DNA from: Bacteroidota bacterium
GTDB taxonomy: Bacteria > Bacteroidota > Ignavibacteria > UBA10030 > UBA8401
Assembly (NCBI GenBank): GCA_020052095.1
Contig: JAGVPT010000159.1
Span: forward strand, 1 to 53,610
DNA: 53,610 nucleotides
Reading direction: 5' to 3'
Part shown: positions 39,313-48,105 of the stretch, one piece after another
How positions within the stretch are numbered: the first letter of the stretch is position 1
Layout of the letters: each line of letters begins with the position of its first letter
Program-made: the position numbers and the translations under genes
Notes under the pieces: model-generated
Databases searched by the model: none
Told to the model about the DNA's origin: nothing
Seen by the model: only the letters and a program-made list of their open reading frames with translations

Positions 39313-40002
39313 TTATATTCTCACTTTATTTTCATCTCTCACAATATCGATCAGCTCCGCAATGTCATCCACTTCGAAGTCCGCATTCGATTCGACGGTG
39401 CCGAATGTATCGCCGTACCGTGCGAAGACGGTTTTCATCCCCACTTTCGCCGCCCCGACGACGTCTCGTTCAGCCCAATCGCCGACCATGAGCGCCTCAC
39501 TTGCATCGACGCGGAGCAGTTCGAGTGCGCGACGGAACGGCGCTTCGTGAGGCTTGCGTTGTCCGGTGTCTTCAAACGTGACTACATTGTTAAAAATGTG
39601 GTGAAAGTTGAGGTACGAGAGCCGCAGCCACGCCTCGCGCGCGGGCGCATCGGACACGACGGCCAGACGGATCCCCATTTTCAATAACTCCATGAGTGTC
39701 ATATAGACGTGAGGATACGGTACAAGCGCCGCTTCACGAGCGCGCCGGTAGGCAATGACTCCGGCAGACAGAATCTTGTAATCGACTTTTTGAAATTCGT
39801 CGTACAACAGCTGGTCGAAGACGTTCTGGAATTCCATCCCGCGTTCTTTGTAGATGGCGTTGATACGCGATTGAATATCGTCCCGGCTTAATTGCAGACC
39901 TGCGTCCATCATGGCGTCAATGGCTGCATCGATCGCCTTGCGCTTCATCAGCATGAAATCGACAAGCGTGTTATCCAAATCGAAGATGACCGCTTTGATC
40001 AT
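39313..40002 (-). CDS. HAD family hydrolase
   Basis: KAVIFDLDNTLVDF, AVVSDAP, ALMVGDWAERDVVGAAKVGM. Confidence 0.93.
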   Translation of the reverse strand: MIKAVIFDLDNTLVDFMLMKRKAIDAAIDAMMDAGLQLSRDDIQSRINAIYKERGMEFQNVFDQLLYDEFQKVDYKILSAGVIAYRRAREAALVPYPHVYMTLMELLKMGIRLAVVSDAPAREAWLRLSYLNFHHIFNNVVTFEDTGQRKPHEAPFRRALELLRVDASEALMVGDWAERDVVGAAKVGMKTVFARYGDTFGTVESNADFEVDDIAELIDIVRDENKVRI

Positions 40003-40433
40003 GATTTCGGAGAGTGTTGGAGAAGCGTCTCGACCGCAATGCGGTACCCCGCAGAACCGAATCCGGAAATCTGTGCCTTGCATACGGGCGCGATAACCGA
40101 GTGTTTTCGGAACTCTTCGCGTAAATGAATATTCGAAAGGTGAACTTCAATAACCGGAACCGTCAAGGCTGAAATGGCGTCGCGAATCGCGTACGAGTAG
40201 TGTGTGAATGCCGCCGGATTGATCACAACGGCATCTACCTTTTTCGAAAGTGTCGATTGCAGTTTGTCGATTATCACACCCTCGTGATTCGACTGGAAGA
40301 ACGTGAAGCGAATCTTCGGAAATGCTCGCCGGAGTTCATCCTGAATATCTTTCAGGGTCTGAGTGCCGTAGATTTCCGGCTCCCGCCTGCCGAGAAGATT
40401 GAGATTGGGTCCGTTGATGACGAGTACGTTCAT
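39999..40433 (-). CDS. aroQ: type II 3-dehydroquinate dehydratase
   Basis: VINGPNLNLLGRREPEIYG, QSNHEGVIIDKL, NPAAFTHYSYAIRDA, EVHLSNIHLREEFR. Confidence 0.97.
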   Translation of the reverse strand: MNVLVINGPNLNLLGRREPEIYGTQTLKDIQDELRRAFPKIRFTFFQSNHEGVIIDKLQSTLSKKVDAVVINPAAFTHYSYAIRDAISALTVPVIEVHLSNIHLREEFRKHSVIAPVCKAQISGFGSAGYRIAVETLLQHSPKS

Positions 40434-40559
40434 GAGTGTGGAGTCCGTAGTCCGCAGTCCTGAGTCCGAGGTCCAAAGTCCAAGGTTCGGAAAACTGGGG
40501 TTTGATCTTCAATTCCTAATTCATCCCTCATCTCTTCTCTCTTTTCTCTTATCTCTATT
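40434..40559. repeat. heptad-register tract T3 (18 x 7 bp) filling spacer upstream of aroQ
   Basis: gagtgtg gagtccg tagtccg cagtcct gagtccg aggtcca aagtcca aggttcg ... aattcct aattcat ccctcat ctcttct ctctttt ctcttat ctctatt. Confidence 0.9.
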
Positions 40560-40569
40560 CAATCACGCG

Positions 40570-40842
40570 CTACCGTGCCCGTACAAGCTCGTCTTCGATA
40601 AACACTCGGATCGCCGGTTTGATGAACACGTTATCGATCCCAAGCTCTCCGAACGCCTGCGAAATAACCGATGCTTTTCGGTTCGGATTGAGCTTTTTAT
40701 TCACGACAATAATGCGCTCGTCGCGCAACAGGCAATACCCGCCGTCGAAATCGCCCTTTTCAAACCGGATGCGAACTCCCAGATCACGGGCAACAATATC
40801 GAGCTCGGACAATATCTCCTCAGCAGTCATATCGTGATCCAT
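40570..40842 (-). CDS. conserved-looking small protein of unknown function
   Basis: 90-aa ORF in operon-like arrangement. Confidence 0.65.
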   Translation of the reverse strand: MDHDMTAEEILSELDIVARDLGVRIRFEKGDFDGGYCLLRDERIIVVNKKLNPNRKASVISQAFGELGIDNVFIKPAIRVFIEDELVRAR

Positions 40843-40859
40843 CCATAAAGTTCGAGATT

Positions 40860-41363
40860 CTACTTCTTCATCGGCTGCCAGACTACCAGCCCGACGATCG
40901 TGTAATACGACAACAATGCAATCATCGGGACGCCCGCTAATGCGGCAAGCCGATGGATAAACAGAACGCGGAAGTCCGTCAACGACGGGTTAAAAAAGAA
41001 ATCAAGCGAAATCATTTTCCAATCAAGGTAGAGCGTATAGAACTCTACGGGGGAAAACATGAAAAATAGGATTGCGCTCATCATGAGCCATCCGTTTTGC
41101 TTGAACGGAAGTGTTGTGGTACTCACGAAGAAAATCGCGCTGGCAAATGTTCCAAGATATCCGCCGATCACGATCACAGAACTGAGACTGATCAGCCGAA
41201 ACACCTCCCCCTCAAGTTCCGCATCCAGGTTTGTCTTGAACTGCAGCGTTCCAAAATTCAGGAGCTCGTTGCCGATCACGGCGCGGACATTAACGGCGCC
41301 CAGCCAAATAATTGAACTGACCATGAGCGCAAAGAGGGAAATCCTGGCAATCTGATTTCGCAT
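40860..41363 (-). CDS. membrane protein of unknown function
   Basis: 167 aa with about four hydrophobic helices. Confidence 0.75.
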   Translation of the reverse strand: MRNQIARISLFALMVSSIIWLGAVNVRAVIGNELLNFGTLQFKTNLDAELEGEVFRLISLSSVIVIGGYLGTFASAIFFVSTTTLPFKQNGWLMMSAILFFMFSPVEFYTLYLDWKMISLDFFFNPSLTDFRVLFIHRLAALAGVPMIALLSYYTIVGLVVWQPMKK

Positions 41364-41402
41364 AAAGTAAAATTAGAACAATTCCCTCTGAGTTGCAACC
41401 TA

Positions 41403-41888
41403 CCCAAAGAGTTTCATTCTCTTTGGGACAAATAGAGTCTCGTTGGTGGGCCCGTCGAGTCCTTACTAATGATGTTACTTTCTTTCCGAGAAAGTCCCAA
41501 AGGGATCACTTCGGGAAAAGTAACCAAAGAAATCTTATCGAAATCGTAACGCACGGATTCAATCCCATCCGCACTTGCTGACAATTTCGGTGCGCCAAGA
41601 GGGATGAGGCCTTGTCCATTGAACCGAAGCACCGAAATTGAAACCCTCCGATTGAATCCTTCCCCCCCCCGCGCACCCAACGATTTCGACGCGACCGGAA
41701 CGATGCTGCGTTGATGAACTCGGAATCGGCGGCATGTGCGAGGGGGCGATGCGTGCGTTAAGAAAACGGCTGGCCTGAGAGGTGGCGTGTGTGAGTCGTT
41801 TTCTTCGGCAAGTGCGCGGCGAAGCATCGCAAGGGTTTCGATTCCGAAAAGCTCTCATTGCTTCTTTCTCTGGCATCAGAGAAAGAAG
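41403..41888. other. densely structured noncoding block, candidate structured RNA or palindromic element
   Basis: At least eight perfect stems of 7-12 bp, three of them nested (41538-41547/41680-41689; 41555-41563/41651-41659; 41582-41593/41629-41640). Confidence 0.6.
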
Positions 41889-41926
41889 GGAGTGGATAAG
41901 TTGTACCAAAATTAAAGACTACCAGC

Positions 41927-41940
41927 AGTGATGCCATGAC
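41927..41940. repeat. solo arm of the dyad-pair element
   Basis: agtgatgccatgac. Confidence 0.75.
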
Positions 41941-41962
41941 TGGCCAAGACATCGCTTTTCAG

Positions 41963-43024
41963 TTACCGAACAATCAGTACCCGTACTTTGCTCCGCACTT
42001 TGATCGCGCCTTTGCCTTTGAGAATTGTTGCCATGGAGAGGTGCGTGCCGCGGACTTCTATGATCTGAACCTCTCCGACTCGGGCATCCTTCGTTCCAAG
42101 CGCCTCTTTTGTGGTGGGATCAAGGATAGGCTCTCCCTCCACGAACACCGTTAGGACATCACCCACCTGCACGCTTTCGTCCGAGCCGATGTTGAGAAAC
42201 ACCTGGTCAGAGTCGACGAGGACTATTTCTCCCCGCACAATCCGCCGAGTCAAACGAGTTGCGGTGTCTGCACCGGTCGAATCGATTTGGAGGGTTGATG
42301 ATACGACAGCGGCCTTTGTCTTCAATGCCGGTATAGCCTTTTCAAGTTTTCCAGCGAAGTCTTCCGCGCACTTCAGCATTGCCTCGCCGATAATTGTCTT
42401 ATTGAATTGATCGCCTCCAAAGTAGAGGTCATCGAGAGAAAAAAATTGATTCGTCCTTTCCGTTTGCTTGCCAAACAACGTGATGCCAAGCCCCTTATCT
42501 TTGACCACGCCTGACGCATCGCCTTCGTAGAGAGGAGAGATCTCCTTATTAGCGCGGAGTTCTGCGGCGTCGTAGATTGAAAACTGCAACTGGACTTCGC
42601 CGGCGAATGCCTCGTACCCCGCGAGTGTCTGTTCTGCCACGAGAAATCGTGAGACAGAGAATGTTTCCACCGAGCCAAGAATGATGTACCGTAAGTGGAA
42701 TTCTTCTGAATACAACTGAAGCGACTGTGCTGATCTCCGGTTTCTCCCATTAATGTGCTCTGCTGTATCAAAATATGCGACGGTAATCGGGCTGACAACG
42801 CCCGTCTGAAATCTAAGTCTGCAGTACGACGCCATGTAGCGCGGGATATCGTATCCCAACTTCCATTTGCCGCCAAATCCTGAATTATCTTCAATGGGTG
42901 TGAAGAGGAGCAGCGTGTCGGAACCAGCGAAATAGATTGATCTATTAGGTTCCTGCGCGAACGCGACGGGAGGGAAAAATCGAATAATGCACACAAAGAG
43001 GACAGCACACTTCAGTCTACTCAT
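41963..43024 (-). CDS. exported protein of unknown function
   Basis: Signal peptide; C-terminal QVGDVLTVFVEGEPILDPTTKEALG segment resembling FlgT/CsgG-associated folds. Confidence 0.7.
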   Translation of the reverse strand: MSRLKCAVLFVCIIRFFPPVAFAQEPNRSIYFAGSDTLLLFTPIEDNSGFGGKWKLGYDIPRYMASYCRLRFQTGVVSPITVAYFDTAEHINGRNRRSAQSLQLYSEEFHLRYIILGSVETFSVSRFLVAEQTLAGYEAFAGEVQLQFSIYDAAELRANKEISPLYEGDASGVVKDKGLGITLFGKQTERTNQFFSLDDLYFGGDQFNKTIIGEAMLKCAEDFAGKLEKAIPALKTKAAVVSSTLQIDSTGADTATRLTRRIVRGEIVLVDSDQVFLNIGSDESVQVGDVLTVFVEGEPILDPTTKEALGTKDARVGEVQIIEVRGTHLSMATILKGKGAIKVRSKVRVLIVR

Positions 43025-44270
43025 ACAGCAGATACTTCTTTCGGACCAATCTAAATGATTCGATATCTTTATTCCAATGTGAAACAATTTCTTCGACCGG
43101 AGCCTTCTTTTCGAGAGCCAAACGGACTGCGTTTGTGCCCATTACCTTATCGAACATTTGAATTCGTGACGAATCGGATAATGCGAAAATGCTTTTCGCG
43201 GGGTACAACTCGTTTATCACCTCAATGATGTGGAGTTGGAGATTGACAAGATTTACCTTCTCGCGGTCGAGAATGTAAATCTGCACTCCGTTCACTTGTT
43301 TCCCCTGCATCGCCGCATAGAAGGGTTTGTAGATGATCGGACGGAAGTAGACGCCCGCAATTTTCTTGGCGTTCAGTGATTGGGCAAAACGCGAAGCATC
43401 GATCCATGGAGTGCCGACAAGTTGAAACGGCAATGTGTATCCGACGCCAATACTCACAGCATCAAGCTCACCGAGAATTCCCGTTCCAGCATAAAACAAC
43501 GCCGTCGCAGCGTTCGGGATATGAGGCGACGGGGGAACCCACTCCAATCCGGTCTCTTCCCACCACATCGAACGATTCCATCCTATTATCTTGATAACAG
43601 TGAGCCTGCATGCCACGCCGCCTTTGAGCCACCCTTCGACGTTCAACAACGTCGCCAGCTCGCCGCACGTCATTCCGTAGACATATGGGATCGGGAACAT
43701 GCCGACAAATGATTTGTATTTTACGTCGAGAATATTCCCCTCGATCTTGTTTCCAGTGAGAGGATTCGGCCTGTCGAGCACGACAAAATCGATATTGTTC
43801 TCGGCGGCGGCTTCCATGGCAACCGCCATTGTGTTGATGTAGGTATACGATCGCGAGCCGATATCCTGGATGTCGTATACCAGAACATCAACCCCTTTGA
43901 GCATTTCGGGAGTCGGCTTGGTAGTTTTTCCGTAGAGCGAGTACACCGGAATCCCCGTTGCCGAATCGGTGTACGAATCAACCCGTTCTCCGGCTGCCAC
44001 ATCCCCACGGACACCGTGTTCCGGGCCATAGAGGGCAACGAGCTTGAGCTCCTTCGCTCGCGCAAAGATATCGACTGTGGAAACGAGAGTGTTAGAAACT
44101 CCGGTCGGATTGGTGATCAGGCCAACGCGTCTGCCGATGAGCGGAGAGAAGTTGTTTTCGACGAGAACATCAATGCCGGTTTTAATGACGGGCTTAGGCC
44201 GCGGTTGAGGTTGTGCGTGGAGAGTGACAGCTAATGCAAAAGTCAAAATTAGAAATGATAAATTCTTCAC
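43017..44270 (-). CDS. DUF1343 protein (NamZ-like exo-beta-N-acetylmuramidase)
   Basis: GRRVGLITNPTGVSN, ALYGPEHGVRGD, VYDIQDIGSRSYTYI, FVVLDRPNPL. Confidence 0.93.
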   Translation of the reverse strand: MKNLSFLILTFALAVTLHAQPQPRPKPVIKTGIDVLVENNFSPLIGRRVGLITNPTGVSNTLVSTVDIFARAKELKLVALYGPEHGVRGDVAAGERVDSYTDSATGIPVYSLYGKTTKPTPEMLKGVDVLVYDIQDIGSRSYTYINTMAVAMEAAAENNIDFVVLDRPNPLTGNKIEGNILDVKYKSFVGMFPIPYVYGMTCGELATLLNVEGWLKGGVACRLTVIKIIGWNRSMWWEETGLEWVPPSPHIPNAATALFYAGTGILGELDAVSIGVGYTLPFQLVGTPWIDASRFAQSLNAKKIAGVYFRPIIYKPFYAAMQGKQVNGVQIYILDREKVNLVNLQLHIIEVINELYPAKSIFALSDSSRIQMFDKVMGTNAVRLALEKKAPVEEIVSHWNKDIESFRLVRKKYLLYE

Positions 44271-44313
44271 AGTCTTCTTCGGTTTGGTCTAACAATAAGG
44301 TTGTCTCTCTTTT

Positions 44314-44369
44314 CATAATTCTTATTTCATAATTCCTAATTCATCCCTCATCCCTTATCCCTCTTCCCT
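44314..44369. repeat. heptad-register tract (8 x 7 bp)
   Basis: cataatt cttattt cataatt cctaatt catccct catccct tatccct cttccct. Confidence 0.9.
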
Positions 44370-44374
44370 TCGAT

Positions 44375-45826
44375 CTAGATCCCCCGCAGTTTCGTCGCCT
44401 TGGCCACGCGGTCGACAGCGAGGATGAATGCGCCGATCCGTATCGAGACATTATATTTCTCGGTAGTCTTCATAACTTCAGCGTAACTCGTCGTCATTAT
44501 TTTTTCAAGTTCGGCGACGACGCGCTGGTAATCCCACCGGAATTGTTGAAGATTCTGCGCCCATTCGAAGTAGCTTACGGTGACGCCGCCGGCATTCGCG
44601 TAAATATCGGGGATGACTGGAATTTTCCTCGCTGCGAAGATATCGTCCGCTTCGTAGGTGGTGGGTCCGTTGGCGGCCTCCACGATGAGTTTCGCCTTCA
44701 CGCGGTCGGCGTTGCGAGCGTGCAATTGACCCCCCATCGCGGCAGGAATAAGGACGTCGCACTTCAATTCCAACAATTCTGCATTTGTGATTTTCGCAGC
44801 CCCCTTTAGTCCAACAACGGAACCGGTCTCGAGAACATGTTCCATTGCATCTTTATAGCGGATGCCGCGCGGATTGTACACTCCCCCTTTTACATCGCTG
44901 ACACCGACAACCTTCACACCAAATTCATCTTCCAGAATTCTTGCAGCATGGGCGCCGACATTTCCGAATCCCTGAATTGCCACCGCGGTTTTCCTCAGAT
45001 CAAACTTGAATGATTTCGACGCTTCGCGCAAGGCAATGCACACTCCTCGTCCGGTCGCCTCCTCCCGCCCAGCAGAGCCTCCCAGCTCGAGAGGCTTACC
45101 CGTGACAACCGCGGGCGTATGACCATGACGCCTGCTGTATTGATCCATCATCCACGACATCACTTGTGCATTGGTGTTGACATCGGGTGCGGGAATATCT
45201 TCGGACGGTCCGATCACGCAATCAATCTTTTGCGTGAAAATGCGTGTGAGGCGTTCAAGCTCTCCGAGCGACAATTGTTTCGGGTCGACAGCGATGCCCC
45301 CTTTTGCACCGCCGAACGGGATATCGACGATCGCCGTCTTCCACGTCATCAACGACGCGAGGGCTCTCACTTCATCGAGGTCGACATCCGGATGATACCG
45401 AATGCCACCTTTAGTCGGACCGCGAGCATTATTATGCTGTACGCGATACCCGATGAACGTGTTAAGTTTCCCGTCGTCCATGATGATCGGAAGCTCTACG
45501 CGCAATTCACGGTCGGGAGTCTTGATAAGCTGCTTTATTTCTTCGCTCAATTGGAGCTTTGCCGCTGCGATGTCAAAATTGTGCAGCACAACATCATACG
45601 AACTGATATTTTTCGCGGGCTGACTGGGCTGGCGGACAGGCAGTGCAACGGATTGCGGGGTGCCGCCTCGCCGGTTCTTTTTTGGTGAGGATTTCTTGCG
45701 CACGTTTTTCTTGTGTGCCGGTTTCTTGTGCACCAGTTTCTTGCGAATTGGCCTTGATTTTTTCCGAAGGGCTGTGCGCTTCTTTTTATGAACGCTCTTC
45801 TTATTTTTCTTCTTGCGTGCCATCAT
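44375..45826 (-). CDS. Glu/Leu/Phe/Val dehydrogenase (glutamate dehydrogenase) with Lys/Arg-rich N-terminal extension
   Basis: GGIRYHPDVDLDEVRALASLMTWKTAIVDIPFGGAKGGI; N-term MARKKKNKKSVHKKKRTALRKKSRPIRKKLVHKK; AAAGGAG upstream of ATGATG. Confidence 0.95.
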   Translation of the reverse strand: MMARKKKNKKSVHKKKRTALRKKSRPIRKKLVHKKPAHKKNVRKKSSPKKNRRGGTPQSVALPVRQPSQPAKNISSYDVVLHNFDIAAAKLQLSEEIKQLIKTPDRELRVELPIIMDDGKLNTFIGYRVQHNNARGPTKGGIRYHPDVDLDEVRALASLMTWKTAIVDIPFGGAKGGIAVDPKQLSLGELERLTRIFTQKIDCVIGPSEDIPAPDVNTNAQVMSWMMDQYSRRHGHTPAVVTGKPLELGGSAGREEATGRGVCIALREASKSFKFDLRKTAVAIQGFGNVGAHAARILEDEFGVKVVGVSDVKGGVYNPRGIRYKDAMEHVLETGSVVGLKGAAKITNAELLELKCDVLIPAAMGGQLHARNADRVKAKLIVEAANGPTTYEADDIFAARKIPVIPDIYANAGGVTVSYFEWAQNLQQFRWDYQRVVAELEKIMTTSYAEVMKTTEKYNVSIRIGAFILAVDRVAKATKLRGI

Positions 45827-45932
45827 GAACTCCTTTCACATCCTCGTACGCGATTTCCTTTGATCATGTTCGTACATTGCCCGTGCAATGAATTCATTTT
45901 CTATCCTCTACGGGTTTGTTGTAGGGGGCGTT

Positions 45933-45960
45933 GTGGGGGCGTTCAATTGAACGCCCCCAC
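45933..45960. promoter_or_regulatory. 28-bp perfect loopless palindrome upstream of the dehydrogenase
   Basis: GTGGGGGCGTTCAATTGAACGCCCCCAC. Confidence 0.75.
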
Positions 45961-45968
45961 GGTTGTCA

Positions 45969-46394
45969 TCATTGAGCCGTCGAACGATGGTCAATGTTCC
46001 AGTTTTTCAGCCAGCTGATATCGTGTAACAATTGCATGAGACGGTCCATAGCTTCAGGCGTCATTCTGAAATACCCTGTTGTAAACCGTCGCTTTACATC
46101 GTCGGGTGCTTCTTTAACGAGCAGGCGGACAAAGGTCAACGCTTTCTCCAGGTTCTCTGCGAACTCGTGATCAAGTTTCTCATATCCCTCTCCGTTCTTG
46201 CCGATGCGCTTCATGACTGCGGAGGTATTGACAAGGAACTTGGCGATGAATGTCAAATCGTCGAGCACTAGGTCGTGGCGATGAAGTCTTGAGAGTTCAA
46301 TCAGCGAGGCAAGGTCATCGGGGTGATGAAGTTTCTCCCGGGAAAAATTCTGAAGCGAGGAGACGAGCAACGTGGTTTCCTGACTGATAACCAT
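45969..46394 (-). CDS. hypothetical protein
   Basis: 141-aa helical ORF in a coherent strand context. Confidence 0.65.
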   Translation of the reverse strand: MVISQETTLLVSSLQNFSREKLHHPDDLASLIELSRLHRHDLVLDDLTFIAKFLVNTSAVMKRIGKNGEGYEKLDHEFAENLEKALTFVRLLVKEAPDDVKRRFTTGYFRMTPEAMDRLMQLLHDISWLKNWNIDHRSTAQ

Positions 46395-46462
46395 CTACAA
46401 TTTGCGAAAGTGATTTTTGGTCGGATTCAATATAGAGCATCTTCAAAAGAGAATCAATAAGA

Positions 46463-46588
46463 AATGAGCAATGATCAATCACCAATGATCAATGATGAAT
46501 GATCGATGGAAAACACTGGTATTTGTATCATAAATCATGGTTTTTCATTACTCATTGCTCATTGGTGATTGATCATTGCGCATCATTT
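46463..46588. repeat. heptad-register tract (18 x 7 bp) with internal inverted symmetry, overlaps stop codon of GT9 gene
   Basis: aatgagc aatgatc aatcacc aatgatc aatgatg aatgatc ... attactc attgctc attggtg attgatc attgcgc; 21-bp perfect inverted repeat 46468-46488/46559-46579. Confidence 0.88.
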
Positions 46589-47645
46589 ATTTCCCGATCA
46601 GGCGCAACGACGCAGTGTACACTTCATCAATACCGATATCGTTCATGCATTTGAAATGGCCTTTCGGGCATTCCGCCCGGCCGATGTGCGAACAGGGGCG
46701 GCACGTGAGGGAATTATTCTCGATAAGTACGGATTCCGTCCCGTACGGGGCGAATCCAAATTCTTTAACCGTCGATCCAAAGATGGCGACCACCTTCCGC
46801 TGTCGGGCGCAGGCCACGTGCATCAGGCCGCTGTCATTAGTGAGGACAATATCGCAGAACTCCATTGCGGCGGCCACTTCCAGCAACGAAAACTCTCCGG
46901 AGAGATCTGTCACTGCATTTTCAGAAACTCGCATTTCTATCTCGGACGCGATCGCGGAGCAGTCGCTTTTATCGGCCGCGCCGCCAAACAGCAGCACTTT
47001 CGCATGCATTTCTTTCGCGAAACGCGCACTCACAGCGGAAAATTTTTCTTTCTGCCAGCGCTTCGTAAAATGTTTTGCCCCGGGACAAACGCCGATCACT
47101 TTATTGAATTCGCTGAGCCGCAGCTTCGCGATTTTTCCCGAAACAGCAAACTGAATTTCATCGGGGATGAAGAGTTCCAGCCCTTTGCCATCGTCCGTAA
47201 TCCCGAATTCGCCAAGCGTCTCGATGTAGCGATCTGCGATGGGGACGTTTCCGGCATAAATGTTGCGTTTCAAATGCACAAGCTGCCATCGCTCATAGAG
47301 CCGCTTGTTGACAGTGACGACCTCCTTCGTGTTGCAGAAATTGCGCAAGTAAATCGTCCTCAGATTGTTGTGGATATCAACAACAAGGTCGTACTCCTCC
47401 GCGCGAAGAGTGTCCCGGAGCTCCTGAAGGCCGCGAAACCCGCGCGCATCATCGAACTCGTGAATGACCGAGAGATGATGGTTGAATTTCACGAGGTCCG
47501 CGTATTCCTGCTTCACTACGAAATCGATCCTGGCTTTGGGACCCGCAGAGGCGCGCATCGCTCGAAGAAGCGGCGATGAAAGAACGATGTCGCCGATGGA
47601 ACTTAATCGAAAGACAACTGTTTTAGTAGGTAATGATCGTTTCAT
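46587..47645 (-). CDS. glycosyltransferase family 9 (heptosyltransferase-like)
   Basis: VFRLSSIGDIVLSSPLLRAM, GVCPGAKHFTKRW, DIVLTNDSGLMHVA. Confidence 0.93.
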   Translation of the reverse strand: MKRSLPTKTVVFRLSSIGDIVLSSPLLRAMRASAGPKARIDFVVKQEYADLVKFNHHLSVIHEFDDARGFRGLQELRDTLRAEEYDLVVDIHNNLRTIYLRNFCNTKEVVTVNKRLYERWQLVHLKRNIYAGNVPIADRYIETLGEFGITDDGKGLELFIPDEIQFAVSGKIAKLRLSEFNKVIGVCPGAKHFTKRWQKEKFSAVSARFAKEMHAKVLLFGGAADKSDCSAIASEIEMRVSENAVTDLSGEFSLLEVAAAMEFCDIVLTNDSGLMHVACARQRKVVAIFGSTVKEFGFAPYGTESVLIENNSLTCRPCSHIGRAECPKGHFKCMNDIGIDEVYTASLRLIGK

Positions 47646-47747
47646 ACCAAAGTTCTTGTGAGCGTGGTTCAAAATAGCGTTTTGATTTTCTACTTGCAAC
47701 GTAAATTGGTAGTCGGGTCTTCTGATTCTTATGTCATTGATTAGCCA

Positions 47748-47829
47748 AGTGATGCCATGACTTTCTCAATTTGATACGCGAGAATTCAGAGAATGGCACA
47801 ACCAAAACAGTAGAAGTCATGGCATCACT
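47748..47829. repeat. 82-bp dyad-pair element in divergent spacer
   Basis: agtgatgccatgactttct ... agaagtcatggcatcact, same length as 35532-35613. Confidence 0.9.
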
Positions 47830-48105
47830 ATACATCTCATGGTAGCGACTCGTTGGCGGCTTCCGTATGCTCCTTAAGCACCACCCCTTAATCCCCTCCT
47901 CATCGAGGAGGGGAATGCCCGGCCTGTCCGCTCGACGAGTCGAGTCTTCGACCGTTTTTTTGGCGGAAGGGCCAGGGGTGGTCGCAAACATTTCCGGGAG
48001 TGTTTCACTTTTCTTGGCAGACCAACCCACTACTCTTAAATTGATTTTCCCGCATCCACACACTATATTGTTCTGCCATCAATCCAATAAGGAGTTGTAA
48101 AGAAT

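Noticed and set aside
41414-41827. 137-aa and 116-aa minus-strand ORFs
   Set aside because: No signal peptide, domain or natural composition; the region is dominated by inverted repeats and is better treated as noncoding.
46569-47579. 336-aa plus-strand ORF
   Set aside because: Antisense to a well-supported GT9 glycosyltransferase; no recognisable domain, explained by codon bias on the opposite strand.
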